Origin: Paraspadella gotoi
Lineage: Eukaryota > Chaetognatha
Reading direction: 5' to 3'
Assembly (NCBI GenBank): GCA_051294375.1
Contig: CM119264.1
Location: 4,117,392 to 4,181,391 of the forward strand
Length of the DNA: 64,000 nt
Positions 26,104 to 38,254 of the stretch are shown one piece after another. Position 1 is the first letter of the stretch. Every line of letters begins with the position of its first letter. The position numbers were made by a program, and so were the translations under genes. The notes under the pieces were generated by a model. It was not told the origin of the DNA, made no database searches, and saw only the letters and a list, made by a program, of their open reading frames with translations.

Positions 26104-26453
26104 AGAATTAAAAACTGAAGAACGAAGAAACGGGCGTCGACAAAGAAAAACAAATCAAGATGTTTGGTGGCAGATGTTACGTCTTTTCCTCAACGCGCCG
26201 CGGGGGTGCTACAGCACAAGGATTCCTGCTGCAACAACAGCAAGAGAAACGCAGCAGCAGCCGCGGCGAATTGCAGCGTGGAGAACGATTCTCGCTCGTT
26301 TCCGCCGCCGCCGCCGCCGCCGCCGCACCGGCCGCCCTGTTGATTTCTGGAACAAAAATAGAAAAATCTGAAAATCGAGGCTCCGGAAAAAAGAGGGCAT
26401 GATGTGTGGGTAGAGACGGGCAGGGGCGGAGCTTATTGCGAAACGAGAGAGAT

Positions 26454-27342
<889 letters not shown>

Positions 27343-27355
27343 TATTTATTTATCT

Positions 27356-27426
<71 letters not shown>

Positions 27427-27431
27427 TTTGT

Positions 27432-27482
<51 letters not shown>

Positions 27483-27483
27483 T
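27343..27483 (+). repeat. (TTTA)n microsatellite
   Basis: About 35 units with single interruptions (TTTG near 27428). The plus-strand frame 27240-27545 is a translation of this repeat. Confidence 0.95.
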
Positions 27484-27639
27484 TTTCTTTATTCTTATTG
27501 CCACACCTTTTTTTCTTAAAAAGTCTACACTCAACTCAGAGCTAATTTCTCCTTCTTTGTCACTCAGTCCTCAGTGACCCCGTTAACTATTTCCCTCGTG
27601 ACAAGCGACGTTTTCACAGGAGTGAGTTTTTGCGTGGGA

Positions 27640-28180
27640 GGTTTTAATCTATTTGCAGCGGCGGAGGGAGGAGAGCGGCGCTGCGCAGCCGGGGCGGCGG
27701 AGTGTACGAGCTGCGGCAGCGCCAGCGCAGGCGGTGATTGTGACGGGTTTTTTTTTTCATGGTTTTTATTGGGTAATTATCGGAATCATATTGCGCGGTT
27801 GGTTGAAAGCGTCATACGGCGACATCAGCGCCTCTGGCCGACGACGTTTGATCATTTCATGAAACGTCCGGGGGGGGGGGAAGACCGCAACGGAGGCGAC
27901 ACCAAACGTGTTCTCAAAGCAAAAAGAAAGACGAAACAAAGCAAGAAAAGAGCAGAAACAGTGTCCTCGTGCGGCGTCGACTCGACAAAATAAAGCAGAA
28001 AAAAAAAGCAGAAAACGAAGCGGGAAACGGGCGTCGTAAACAAAGAGAGCCTCGATATGACGCCGGTGAACGACATAGCGCCGAGATATGACGCCGGAAG
28101 GGGGATTATATGACGCCGGTTTTTCCAAAGAAGCGGGAAACGTCGTCGTCGGCGTCGTCGGCGGCGCCCCCCTGAGACGA
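27640..28180. other. CpG-rich segment, possible promoter or 5' exon
   Basis: G+C- and CpG-rich against the A/T-rich flanks, with GGCGGC and GTCGTC repeats. ATATGACGCCGG occurs three times (from about 28054, 28086 and 28109). Open frames exist on both strands (27574-27993 plus, 27766-28128 minus) without recognisable domains. Composition suggests a regulatory or 5' region, but no TATA box or splice-bounded exon was established. Confidence 0.3.
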
Positions 28181-28349
28181 AAAACAAAAGGCGCTCAAAA
28201 CAAAAGAACAAAAGAAGAATAAGACCGGAATTTTTTTTTTAATTTAGGAGAAAATATATGAAAGTTTTTTGGTAGGAAGAGTCTATATGGGGTGATAAAG
28301 GATAGCTTTTATAATAGTTTTATATATTTGTTAATTAAATATTTGAAGT

Positions 28350-28360
28350 GAGAGACAGAA

Positions 28361-28432
<72 letters not shown>
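28350..28432 (+). repeat. (GA)n microsatellite
   Basis: Imperfect GA array with ACAG and AAAG interruptions. Confidence 0.9.
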
Positions 28433-28435
<3 letters not shown>

Positions 28436-29368
28436 TCTGTTTCATAATGATTTAAAGTAGACAAAGAGTAGGCTAAGAATCCTGAATGTTTAAATTTACA
28501 ATTTCAAGTGAACTTAATAGGCAAATAAGAGAAAAAAATTTACTGAAATTTCCAAGTTTCAAAGTGAAAATCTACAAAATACAAGAATATTTTTTTATTG
28601 AATCCACATTAAATGAGGTTAACCGAAATAGGACCAAGTCAATTCTGACCCACTCAATCCCACATCTATCAGACCACGATCCCCTTAAACCTGACCCACT
28701 ATATATAAGTAGATAATGATCCACTTGACTCTGACCTACTAGACCACGATCAACTTATCTGCACTCAAAATTGCTTAAAGACCTCTCCAAATTCTTTCCG
28801 GCCAAATTCTTGACTTTGAAAGGAACTCCCTTTATTTTGAACTTTTCTTCTTGATCATTTGATATTATTTCGCTGTAAATTCCAGTATTTGCAGTATTTC
28901 ACAACTTGAATAACTGTTTATACGCATCTACATTTGTGTTTACATTTCTTTTTACATTTTTAAATTAGATTCTAGTAGGATGTGGCATTGATAGCAAATG
29001 AATGAAAAACCTATTGTTTAATTTTATATACAAGCAATAGACTCATCTTACAAAGATTATTCATCAAGAAAGAAATCCTTTCTTTCCAAAAGCTAAACCT
29101 TCTCTACCCGATTCTCACTCTTCCCTCTCAGCTCCTTCACACTCTTCAGCTTTCGCTCCATACTCCTAGATCTTTACTCCTCATTCTTCCTTCCAAATCT
29201 CTATCCCCTGTCCCCCCCTTAAAGCCCCCAGCCATCGCCTCCGGTGTGCGGAGATTCGAGGCCAGAATGCTGAAGTTTTGTGGAAAAAATAAAAAACAGA
29301 GACTGTTCTTGAATTCAGACGGGGGAAAAGGACGAGAAGAGAGAGAGAGAGAGAGTGAAGAGAGACAG
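28433..29368. other. Stretch without recognised gene
   Basis: A/T-rich DNA. Between 28640 and 28750 TGACCCACT/TGACCTACT and AGACCACGATC recur, a loose tandem repeat of about 70 bp. The right end is the GA-rich flank of the Bel/Pao element. Confidence 0.6.
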
Positions 29369-29792
29369 TGGCCACAGATAGTTTGGTGCGTACCTGAGAA
29401 GAGGACTGAGATATCTCTTCCTAGCTCTCTCCTCTTCTCCCCCGGTCAACCTCAGTCAGACTTTGGATCTGATGAAATTCAGTTTTGATAGGATTCCGCT
29501 CCGTTGGACTTATTTCCCTCGGTTTTTTAACCATTGTTCCTACGGCATGTTACACTGGCTTTAACAAATTATTGAAACTGGATTATATGACGGGATCTTA
29601 TTGATGCATTTCTTTAGAATATACTTGATTTACTCTATGATTTCTCTTACATTTTGTCTTTACGAGATTATACTCATGATATAGAGTTCAGTTGGATGTT
29701 TTTGTCGGTTGCGGTATTTAGCTCGAGCCTTTTCCTGGGAACCAACTGATATTACTTGGACGGCGTAGAGAGTACAGAAGACTTCTGCTACA
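29369..29792 (+). repeat. 5' LTR of the Bel/Pao-like element
   Basis: Shares long ordered blocks with the 3' LTR, for example GACTGAGATATCTCT, CAACCTCAGTCAGACTTT, TGGACTTATTTCCCTCGG, CACTGGCTTTAACAAATTATT and ACTCTATGATTTCTCTTAC (longer in both). Differences are mostly one-base indels. This copy is about 20 bp longer. Confidence 0.85.
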
Positions 29793-30414
29793 GTAGGAAA
29801 ATGGATTTTCCATTCGGAAAACAGCATCGCTTCATTCAGGTGATGTCAGTTTGATATGAAATTAACGGTCTGAATTAGCAAGTGGTCACGCCTTTCTACA
29901 ACAACCGGACCGTTAAGCACCGGTGAGTCCCCCAGAGTGGGATGTCGGATTGATAGGATGAATTGATTTATTTTGATTGAATGATTGAGTGTCATCTGAT
30001 TAAATGATTGATTTAATTATTTAGAAATTGAATTCGAATTTTTTAACATTGATTGGTTCTTGCGATTTGATTGATTTATTTTCTATTCGATCACTCTTTT
30101 GCAAGAAACATTTTTCTCTCTAAAAATTACGAAACAAGATTAAATTTTAGAATTGAAACAGGAATAAAGAAACCTGATAACAATGATTATTTCATGAAAT
30201 ACTAATTGATTTATTGAAGTTTAATTAAAGAGTTTACGCCTTTTTATTTATAAACTTTAATTTATCAATAGATTTGGAATTTGAATTAAATGGTTTGATT
30301 GAATTAATTCGAATTTAATTTCTGATCTTTGATTTTTTTTTTTGAAATATTTGAACTTTTCCAATCCTTTTCATTTTTTTCTTTTCGAGATGTCCCTCAA
30401 TGATTTGCACGTAA

Positions 30415-31410
30415 TTGACACAAAGGATTGCAACGCTAACGGATTACGAAAGGCTGGTGCAAGACATTGCGAAAGTTGATTTTCGCGACTACGTGAAACT
30501 GGGCCTCAAAGAAACCAACCTTGCTTCACGAAACTTTCCAACGACCTTCTGTGCAAAGCAAGAAGATGCAAAATGGCGCAAACTCTCTTCCCAGATGGAC
30601 ACCATTCTTCTGCAAAAGGACCATTTGGTGAGGCCCAGGTCTATTCTGGAGGGACCAAGCTCCAGAAGAAAAAGAACGAAAGTGTGTTGGGAAAGGATGA
30701 AAAAAATGAATTTGGCTTCTATTATTTCCTCTTGTCCAAACTCCTCTGCTGGACTATTCAGTCAGCTCTATTCTTTGAAAGATTAGAGCAGATGAAATGA
30801 TGTTGGAAATCGAGTTTGATGAAACTGAAGACTGATGTTGGCCATGAAGAATCCATGGATGATGATGTAAGTGATCAAATAAGAGCTGTCTCTGAGGCTT
30901 TAATTTGAAATTAAAGAAAAGTATGAACTGAATTTAAGCACTCAGAGAAGAACTCGATTCTACAAAGAAGAACTTGAAAATGAAAGAAAGAAAATTCGGA
31001 CTCTTCTCCTACACCATCCTTAAGTGGTGGAGCGACGAAATAACATCTCAACCACCAATACCATGTTACTTCTTCGCCAAGAAACCCTCAAGTGGTGGGT
31101 CACAGTTTGAAACCGAAAATTTTATTTGCCACTTCGTCTCCACTGAAAACGAAAAAGGACAATTCTCATTGAAACTGAAAATCAGGTATGGATAAGAAAA
31201 AGCATGGTTGCGATCATTGCAAAGAAAAACATTATATAGAGAGTTGCATAGCTGTTCAATGAAATTTGATTCCAAATGCAAGAGGCAAATGTTGCATACA
31301 AGGAGGATTATGTTTTAAATGTGTTCAGAAAAGGGCATCTTGCAAAATGATTGCCATTCACAAGAAATATGCAAAAGGGCATGGCGAAAAGAACACCATA
31401 CCTTCCTCAT
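30415..31410 (+). pseudogene. gag remnant with zinc knuckles (Bel/Pao type)
   Basis: The first open part (30415-30786) begins TQRIATLTDYERLVQDIAKV and gives way to frameshifted pieces. From 31188 one frame shows C-x2-C-x3-H-x4-C (CDHCKEKHYIESC). It is followed, across frame changes, by GGLCFKC, a GH-containing segment and a final C...C...HHT motif ending near 31410. That order (C-x2-C...H...C, then CF-C, then HHT) is the gag zinc-knuckle layout of Bel/Pao elements. The reading frame is broken several times, so no functional protein is expected from this copy. Confidence 0.65.
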
Positions 31411-33576
31411 GATGTATTTATGAACAAAAAAGAGATCAAGAAAAACGGAAGAACGCCAATCATGGTTGGGGTTCTGGTGTGTGGATAGGAAACAGGACAG
31501 ATGTAAATAGTACTATGATACGAGTTCCAATAGGGGACGGAGATCATAGTTTATGTGATGTGTGTTTGTGACTTTGATGAGCTTTCTTAACTGGGTGATG
31601 TCCAATTAAGCCACAAAAACACGAATTAAAAAGAATAAGAATTTTGATGGAGAGGACTTCACATGTCAAGTCAAATTCCACTAACAAGAGAAATTTGTTA
31701 GGACATTGCCATCATTACCTATTGGAATGCATTGTCAACTATGGAACTAGACCATACCATTAAGCCTATTCAAACAGACGACTGATGATCAGCGCCGAGC
31801 TCAGGAGGCGGCCGCCCGGTAAACGCAGGCCATTCTTGGAGCGGCCGAGCGCAACGCAGGCCGATTTTTTCGCAAATAATCGTTCATTAAGATTTCATAA
31901 AAAGTTAAAGGAAAAACTAGACTATTGAAACGAATAAGAATTTATTTTAAGAAGACTCAAATATTGGTCTCATCACTCGTTTAAAAGCAGGAGGCGAGCG
32001 TTGATTCTTTTCTGCAATCGCTTAGAGGGAGGCATGGGAATCACGCCAACGCAGCCAAAATATTCCAACTACGGCACGCAGCAAATCAGGAGGCGACCGC
32101 CCGGACCGGCAGCCTATTTCAGGAGGCGACACGCGGCAACGCAGCCGAATTCTGCAGGCCGACCGTTGCTCAAATTGAATGCTTCAGGCAGCAGCAATGG
32201 GAACTTTGCTACGGCGATGCAATCAATTTTGTTGCAGCCGTATGAATGAGAGGTTCAATTTTTGGACATGGGCGCTAAAATGTGATGATTAATGAATGTG
32301 ATGATTAATGAATGATTAATTAATGAATGATTAATTATAATTTAGTTGCTAATTCTATTTCATTAAATATCTATTTTATTTGTGAAATGCTTATCTATTC
32401 GGCCGGTAGATAGGTGCTTCTAAGAATTCAATTAAGTATCATTAAAAATCTAAACAAGTAAATAAGAATAATTTTATTTAAAAAAAAAAATACTTTTGTG
32501 GCTGTTTACCGCTTCATGCGATGTTGAAATTTACATGTTTACGACATTTATTCTTTCATGCCATGGCATGGGAGAAGTGTATTATACCCCTTCTGTGAGA
32601 AAACATTTTGATTGGTTCTTATGATTATGAAACTACGAATCTAGGGACCTCAAGAATTGGAAGAACCTTTTGATTTTGATTGGATTTATCAATTATCCCT
32701 GATTTGGAAATTCATCATCATGGATTGTAATCCTTGAATGAAATTACTTGCACCTGTTGACACAGACTGGGTGTATCATCCCTAATTGAAAAGTATGAGC
32801 TGCCAACCTAAGCATTGTCCGAATATTTTGTGACTGAAAGGATCGAAATTTCCATATTGAACTTCAAACACAGAGGTGATACGTATTTGGCCATAAATGA
32901 ATGTTTCATTTTTTTTTAGAACGAATAACTCTTCATAAAGGGGAATTTAGGAATAAATTTTTGGCAAACTGAATATAACATTACATATTTACCATGTTAT
33001 GAAAAAGATATTTGCTTAAATCTTTCTATTAATTTTTAATCTTCTTTCCCCTCACTGTCTTTTGAGTTTATCAGCATCGTTCTATGTATGGACTCCCCCT
33101 ATGATCACGAGCTGGAACGAGCAAAATGAACAGAAGAACACGCAGACCAACGGCCTACGTCAGGCGGACGTCGGAAAAGAATTAACGAACAAATCTGAAC
33201 TATTGCATGCGACGCGAAGAAACGCGACAGCAGCCCGGTGCATGATGCGGATTCAAGAACAGCAACATCGCCGGGGCCCTCTGGGCAGGAACTTCAGAAC
33301 TGGAACAAAGGAGGCCGGCCACGAATGGAAGCCTGAAATATGGAATCATAAGCGTCAAACTGAAACGGAAAATGGCCCTTTTTTAGTTTTTCACCAGATC
33401 ATGGTCGTTTTTTTAGTTTTTTGGTTCAAACCTTTATCTAGTCATTAGATTTTGGATCTTTGTAGCCATTACCGAGGGAAACATTATGTGATTGCGGACC
33501 CGTTTGATTTGACACTGGTCCTGTGTAGCGCCTTTTTGTGGTCACTTAAAAGTGAGGTGTGGGTTGAAAAAACCAG
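31411..33576 (+). other. Remaining interior of the Bel/Pao-like element
   Basis: No protease, reverse transcriptase or integrase motif was recognised. The segment holds a G+C-rich repeated block (31790-32235), A/T-rich DNA with ATTAATGAATG repeats (32280-32330), and a frame at 33062-33448 without a known domain. A purine-rich stretch near 33549-33562 could be the polypurine tract. Confidence 0.5.
31790..32235 (+). repeat. G+C-rich interspersed short repeats inside the LTR element
   Basis: GGAGGCGGCCGCCCGG (about 31803), GGAGGCGACCGCCCGG (about 32089) and GGAGGCGACACGCGG (about 32121) recur, each near AACGCAGCC or AACGCAGGCC. The composition contrasts sharply with the A/T-rich element around it, suggesting captured or tandemly amplified foreign sequence. 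Confidence 0.55.
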
Positions 33577-33981
33577 TGGCCACAGTAGTTTGTGGACCCT
33601 AGAGAGACTGAGATATCTCTCTCTTAGCTCCTCCTCTTCTCCCCGCGTCAACCTCAGTCAGACTTTTGGATCATGAATTCAGTTTTGATAGATTCCGCTC
33701 GCTTGGACTTATTTCCCTCGGTATTTTAACCTTTCCTTACGGCATTTACACTGGCTTTAACAAATTATTACTGGATTATATGACGGATTATTGATGCATT
33801 TCTTTTAGAATTATACTTCGATTTTACTCTATGATTTCTCTTACATTGTCTTCGAGATTATACTCATGATATCAGAGTCCGTGGATGTCTTGCGGTTTTG
33901 CGGTATTTTAGCCCGAGCCTTTCCTGAGACAACTGATATTACTTGGAGCGGCCCCGTAGAGAGACAGAAAACTTCTCTACA
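33577..33981 (+). repeat. 3' LTR of the Bel/Pao-like element
   Basis: Direct-repeat partner of the 5' LTR. A GA array follows immediately (33982-34021). Confidence 0.85.
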
Positions 33982-33987
33982 GAGAGA

Positions 33988-34022
<35 letters not shown>

Positions 34023-34204
34023 TAGATGAAGAGACTGATGAGGTGAATGAAACGAGATGAAGAGACTTAGTTTAAGTAACAGAAAAGTCTGTTTTTCGTT
34101 TTTGCTAAACTTTAAAAAAATAAAAGGACAGGAAGAATTCTCCGTTGGAAACTAACCAAAGATCATAAATCATTGATCAGCGAAAGCGATGATGAGGAGA
34201 GAGA

Positions 34205-34242
<38 letters not shown>

Positions 34243-34896
34243 CTTAAATGCAAATCGAATCGAGTGAATGCAGCTTTTCTTCATTTTTTATCACGAGATT
34301 ATTTTTCTGCTAACGATTTCCGCGATTCTCCTCCTCAGCTTTCCAGTTTTTTCTTTTTCCTTTTCCTTTTTATTTTCCTTTTTTTCCCTCTAATCTTTAG
34401 ACGCATTTGTTTACTGATCAGAATTTCGAGCGTTTATCCTTTATGTTTAGTTGAAAATCATGCGTAGCTCGTTTCTCTCGGAAATTTCGTCTGCATTAAT
34501 CTGAATAGAACATGACCTCGTAAATTTTAATTTATAGTTTAGTCCGGATTAAACTAATATATATATATTTGTTTTTTCTGTCATTAAGAGAGATACTTTT
34601 TCGTTAAAATTTTTAGTTTTATTTATGATTAGCGTGTTTATCTAAATACTTAAAATGAAAAGTTTCTAAACCTAAAAATGCACAATTTTTCTTATTCTAG
34701 ATTATGTCAAAATTTATTTTTGTTAATTTAGACATTTTTGTGGAAATCCTTTCTTTTCGTTGTAAAATGATTAGAGAAAAGAAAGTTTTTATTAGTTTTC
34801 AACGAATTGTTTTTAATTTAACTAATATTTTTTAAAAATTATTAAAACTTAATATATTATAATAAATAGTATAAATAAATAAATAAATAAATAAAT

Positions 34897-34927
<31 letters not shown>

Positions 34928-35194
34928 AAATGACTAAATAAATAATTAAAAAAAGATAAATGATTATTAATTTTATTCAATATAATAATTAAATAATATG
35001 GGGAGAGGGATGTTAGCGTTTTTTCGATTTAAATAAATTTGAAAACACAAATTTCAATTTCGTCGCTTTCTCCGAATTAAATTCCGAGGAGCAAGGAGGG
35101 AAGAAGTTCTGTCACTATTTTCCAAACCGGCCCCATTTTAGTTACTAATCTTTTCACTTAATTTTTTTTCTCTAAATGCTATATCCAATCCTCA
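33982..35194. other. Stretch without recognised gene
   Basis: GA arrays at 33982-34021 and 34197-34234, then A/T-rich DNA with an (AAAT)n array at 34871-34925. Nothing else seen. Confidence 0.6.
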
Positions 35195-35352
35195 ATTCTT
35201 TATCAAATCTCTAACCTAAGTTATTAATCATTAACTCTTATTCCAATCCTTAATTCCTAACCTTCATTCATAACTTAACTTTAATCTCTAACCAAAATTC
35301 TAACCAAAACCTTATCTAAATCTCCAACTCTAATCCCTAACCCTTAACAATG
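35195..35352 (+). repeat. Degenerate CTAAC-rich repeat
   Basis: Blocks such as CTAACC, CTAATCC, CCTAACC and TTAACTCTTA recur every 8-15 bp over about 150 bp. This gives a strand-biased, telomere-like or minisatellite composition without a fixed period. Confidence 0.5.
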
Positions 35353-35537
35353 TTGAATTAAACCTGAAATCGGCCGCGTTCGTAAAAGACTCCCAAAGTT
35401 TCGTATAATTTTTTATTTTTTAAGAAAAGAAATAAAACCGAATTTCTCTCGATAATAAAAACAAAACTTCCTCCCATTTAAGAAAATCTTTCTATCCATT
35501 CTCTTCCCCTAACCGCCTCCCCCCCTCTAACTCTCTC

Positions 35538-35681
35538 NNNNNNNNNNNNNNNNNNNNNNNNNNNNNNNNNNNNNNNNNNNNNNNNNNNNNNNNNNNNNNN
35601 NNNNNNNNNNNNNNNNNNNNNNNNNNNNNNNNNNNNNNNNNNNNNNNNNNNNNNNNNNNNNNNNNNNNNNNNNNNNNNNNN
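35538..35681. other. Assembly gap (144 N)
   Basis: Run of N flanked by CT-rich DNA on both sides. Confidence 1.
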
Positions 35682-35989
35682 TCTCTCTTCCTAACATTCT
35701 CTTTATCTCTTTTCTTCAATCACTTCATCTCCTTTTTTATCTATCACGCATCTTCATTACTCCCTCTTTCTCTCCCTCTCTCATCCCTTCTCACTCCCTC
35801 CTCACTCTTCCCTCCCTTCCTACCTCTTTCCCATTTTTTAATATCGCTTCGAATAAAACTGAAATTCTGCAAATCCCACTTCATTGAAAATTTCATTCCA
35901 TAACCATTTTTGGGAATTTTCGCTAAAGGAGATGAGGCGAAAGAGAAAAAGATAAAACAGACGAATTGAAAAGTCGGGGGAATAATCTT

Positions 35990-36222
35990 TGCGTGCGCCG
36001 AGGGTGCATTGGCGTGAGTCGGCGTTCGCTGACGTGCGTTCACGTGAGTTTTTGCGAATTGGAGTGAGTTGGCGTGAGTTGGCGCGCGTTGGAGCAAGAT
36101 GGCATTGGCATTGACCCGTCTCAGTGTGTCTGCGTGAGTTGGAGTGCGTTGGCGTGAGTTAGCGTGAGTTGGCGCGCGTTGGCGCAAGATGGCATTGGCA
36201 TTGGCCCGTCTCTGTGTGTCTG
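35990..36222 (+). repeat. 10-bp tandem repeat GTTGGCGTGA and an about 95-bp higher-order duplication
   Basis: The decamer GTTGGCGTGA and variants (GTTGGCGCGC, GTTGGAGTGC) are repeated about 15 times. A larger block ending CAAGATGGCATTGGCATTG plus CCCGTCTC and GTGTGTCTG occurs twice (about 36085 and 36180). The minus strand stays open and would read repeats of the type APTHANSRQR, so the long minus frame at 35744-36187 is repeat-driven. Confidence 0.75.
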
Positions 36223-36780
36223 TAAGAAATTTGAAACGCAGATTTTTTCATGAAGAAATTCATATTTTAATAAAAAAATTATTGAAAATAAACGAAATGG
36301 GATTAAAGGTCACGGATTTCATCGTTTATGCCATTAATATATAAATCTGTTTATGATCTTTTTAATCGATCAGTAATGGTGAACGTCGCATATAATCTTC
36401 TCACAGAACATCAACCCTGTTACAAGCATCCCCCCGAATCACTTCCTTTTTTCTTCGGCCTCCAATCTTCACATTCATCCTCCTTAATTCACCATTCACT
36501 CCCCGCATTCACTGACCCTCTAATTACATTTCTCACTCGCCCTACAATTGCCTCCTACATTTTGCCCCCTACATATTGCCCCCTGCAAATTCCGCTCCAC
36601 AATTTCTCTTTATTTAATTTTAGTCGTACAAAAAAGAAGAGGAAAACAGAAAGAAAAATAAAAAAGAAAGAAAAAAAGAGACAACAATTATTTTTATTTT
36701 AACATTTAAAAAAAAAGAAAATTCCTCGAGTTGAATTTCTTCGATGTTATTTTTATTATCGTCGACGCAAAGTTTATCGC
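36223..36780. other. Stretch without recognised gene
   Basis: A/T-rich and C-rich DNA. The frame at 36328-36702 lacks any recognisable domain. Confidence 0.5.
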
Positions 36781-36789
36781 GCGAATTTT

Positions 36790-37280
36790 CTTTCCTCCTT
36801 TTTTCGTTTTCCTTTCCTCATTTTTGTTTTTTTCCTCCTCTTTTCGTTTTTTTTCCTCCTTTTTTCGTTTTCTTTTTCTTCTTTTTTCGTTTTCCTTTCC
36901 TTCTTTTTTCGTTTTCCTTTCATCCTTTTTTCATTTTCCTTTCCTCCTTTTTTCGTTTTCCTTTTTTCGTTTTTCTTTCCTCCTTTTTCATTTTCCTTTC
37001 CTCATTTTTTCGTTTTCCTTTCCTCCTTTTTTTTTTCTTTCTTTCTTTTTTGTTTCCCTTTCCTCCTTTTTACGTTTTCCTTTCCTCCATCTTTCGTTTT
37101 CCTTTCCTTCTTTTTTCGTTTCCTTTCCTCCTTTTTTGTTTTCTTTTTCTCCTTTTTTCGTTTTCATTTCCTCTTTTTTTGGTTTTATTTTCCTCCTTTT
37201 TTCGTTTTCCTTTCTTCCTTTTCCTTTCCTCCTTTTTTGTTTTCTTTTTTTCATTTTAATTTTCTCCTTTTTTATTTTTC
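36790..37280 (+). repeat. Pyrimidine minisatellite, about 22-bp unit
   Basis: About 20 imperfect copies of a unit like TTTTCGTTTTCCTTTCCTCC. Because the unit lacks stop codons, two plus-strand frames stay open for over 170 codons of F/S/L. These are artefacts of the repeat and not genes. Confidence 0.9.
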
Positions 37281-37682
37281 CTTCCCTCTTCAGCTTGGTT
37301 TTCCTATCTTACTTTTTAAAACTTTCTCTTCCTCCTTTCCTCATTTCTTATTTTTTCTTACCTTTCCTCACTTCCTTTCCTATTTTTTTACTTTTTTAAT
37401 TATCCTCTTTTTTATGTTCATGTCAATCATAAATTTTGGGATTTCTTCAATTGTTTATAAATACATTGTTTAGTTCCTCCTTTTCTTTCTTTCTTTCCCC
37501 TGTTTGACTCCCCTCTCCCATCCCCATCTCCTTGACCCGCAATTGTCCTTCAACCCCGAGTTTACCCACTGACCCCATTCCCTTCTCCCTTTTCCCTTCT
37601 TGACCACGAGATTACGACCTTGGAGAAAAACCGAGAAACTCAATAATAAAATCACAGTCTGACGCGAACTCGATCGAGACCG

Positions 37683-37702
37683 CTCTCTCTGTCTCTCTGT
37701 CT

Positions 37703-37782
<80 letters not shown>

Positions 37783-37783
37783 C
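37683..37783 (+). repeat. (CT)n microsatellite
   Basis: About 100 bp with GTCT interruptions at the left end. Confidence 0.95.
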
Positions 37784-38254
37784 CTTTTGTGATTCCGGTC
37801 ATCGAAATCAAGGATGTCCTTCCCTTCGCGTCGTTGATCCCAGATGACATTTCTCGTCGTCATTCGATGCAAATGAAAAAAAGAAAGATGGAGAGAAGGA
37901 GAGAAAGAGAGAAAAAAGAAAGATGGAGAGAAGAAAAGAAAGAGAAAAAAAGAAAGATGGAGAGAAGGAAAGAAATATAAAAAATAAAGATAAAAGAATA
38001 AAAAAAGGGAAACAAAGAGGAAAGGAAATTATAAAAGAAAAACTAAAAGAAAGCTCCTAAGGAGGAAAAGAAATATTCTCTCCAATGTGTACACAATTCA
38101 ATTATCGAAAATCTACATTTTGCAAAATCGGTTGGTTTTCCTGATATCCAATCCCTAGTAGCTACGTTTCCGGTCGCTAAGCTGAAATTTGAAATATTGC
38201 AATGCAAAATGTGAGGTTTCTTATATCACATAAACCGTTTCGCTCGCTAACTAC
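37784..38254. other. Stretch without recognised gene
   Basis: Purine-rich repeats of the type AAAGATGGAGAGAAGG (37880-37975), then A/T-rich DNA. Confidence 0.6.

Larger units (their letters stand above)
29369..33981 (+). mobile_element. Bel/Pao-like LTR retrotransposon, degraded
   Basis: Two direct repeats of about 0.4 kb (29369-29792 and 33577-33981) bound a 3.8-kb interior that encodes a broken gag with zinc-knuckle motifs of the Bel/Pao type. The LTRs begin TGGCCACAG and end CTACA, with TG...CA ends. Both outer flanks are GA-repeat DNA, so the element appears to have inserted into a GA microsatellite; this also makes its target-site duplication impossible to define. No reverse transcriptase or integrase was recognised, and at 4.6 kb it is shorter than typical full elements. 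It is therefore an internally deleted or non-autonomous copy. Confidence 0.75.

Noticed and set aside
29900-29945. Segment with GTTAAGCACCGG, considered as part of a 5S-like or tRNA-like gene
   Set aside because: It lacks the internal control boxes, a cloverleaf or the 5S arms, and lies inside the Bel/Pao element.
31781-31800. CTGATGATCAGCGCC as a second hammerhead start
   Set aside because: No GAAAC box or stem II follows within a usable distance.
36731-37399. 222-codon plus-strand frame rich in F, S and L
   Set aside because: It is a pyrimidine minisatellite with a stop-free unit; a second frame is open over the same DNA.
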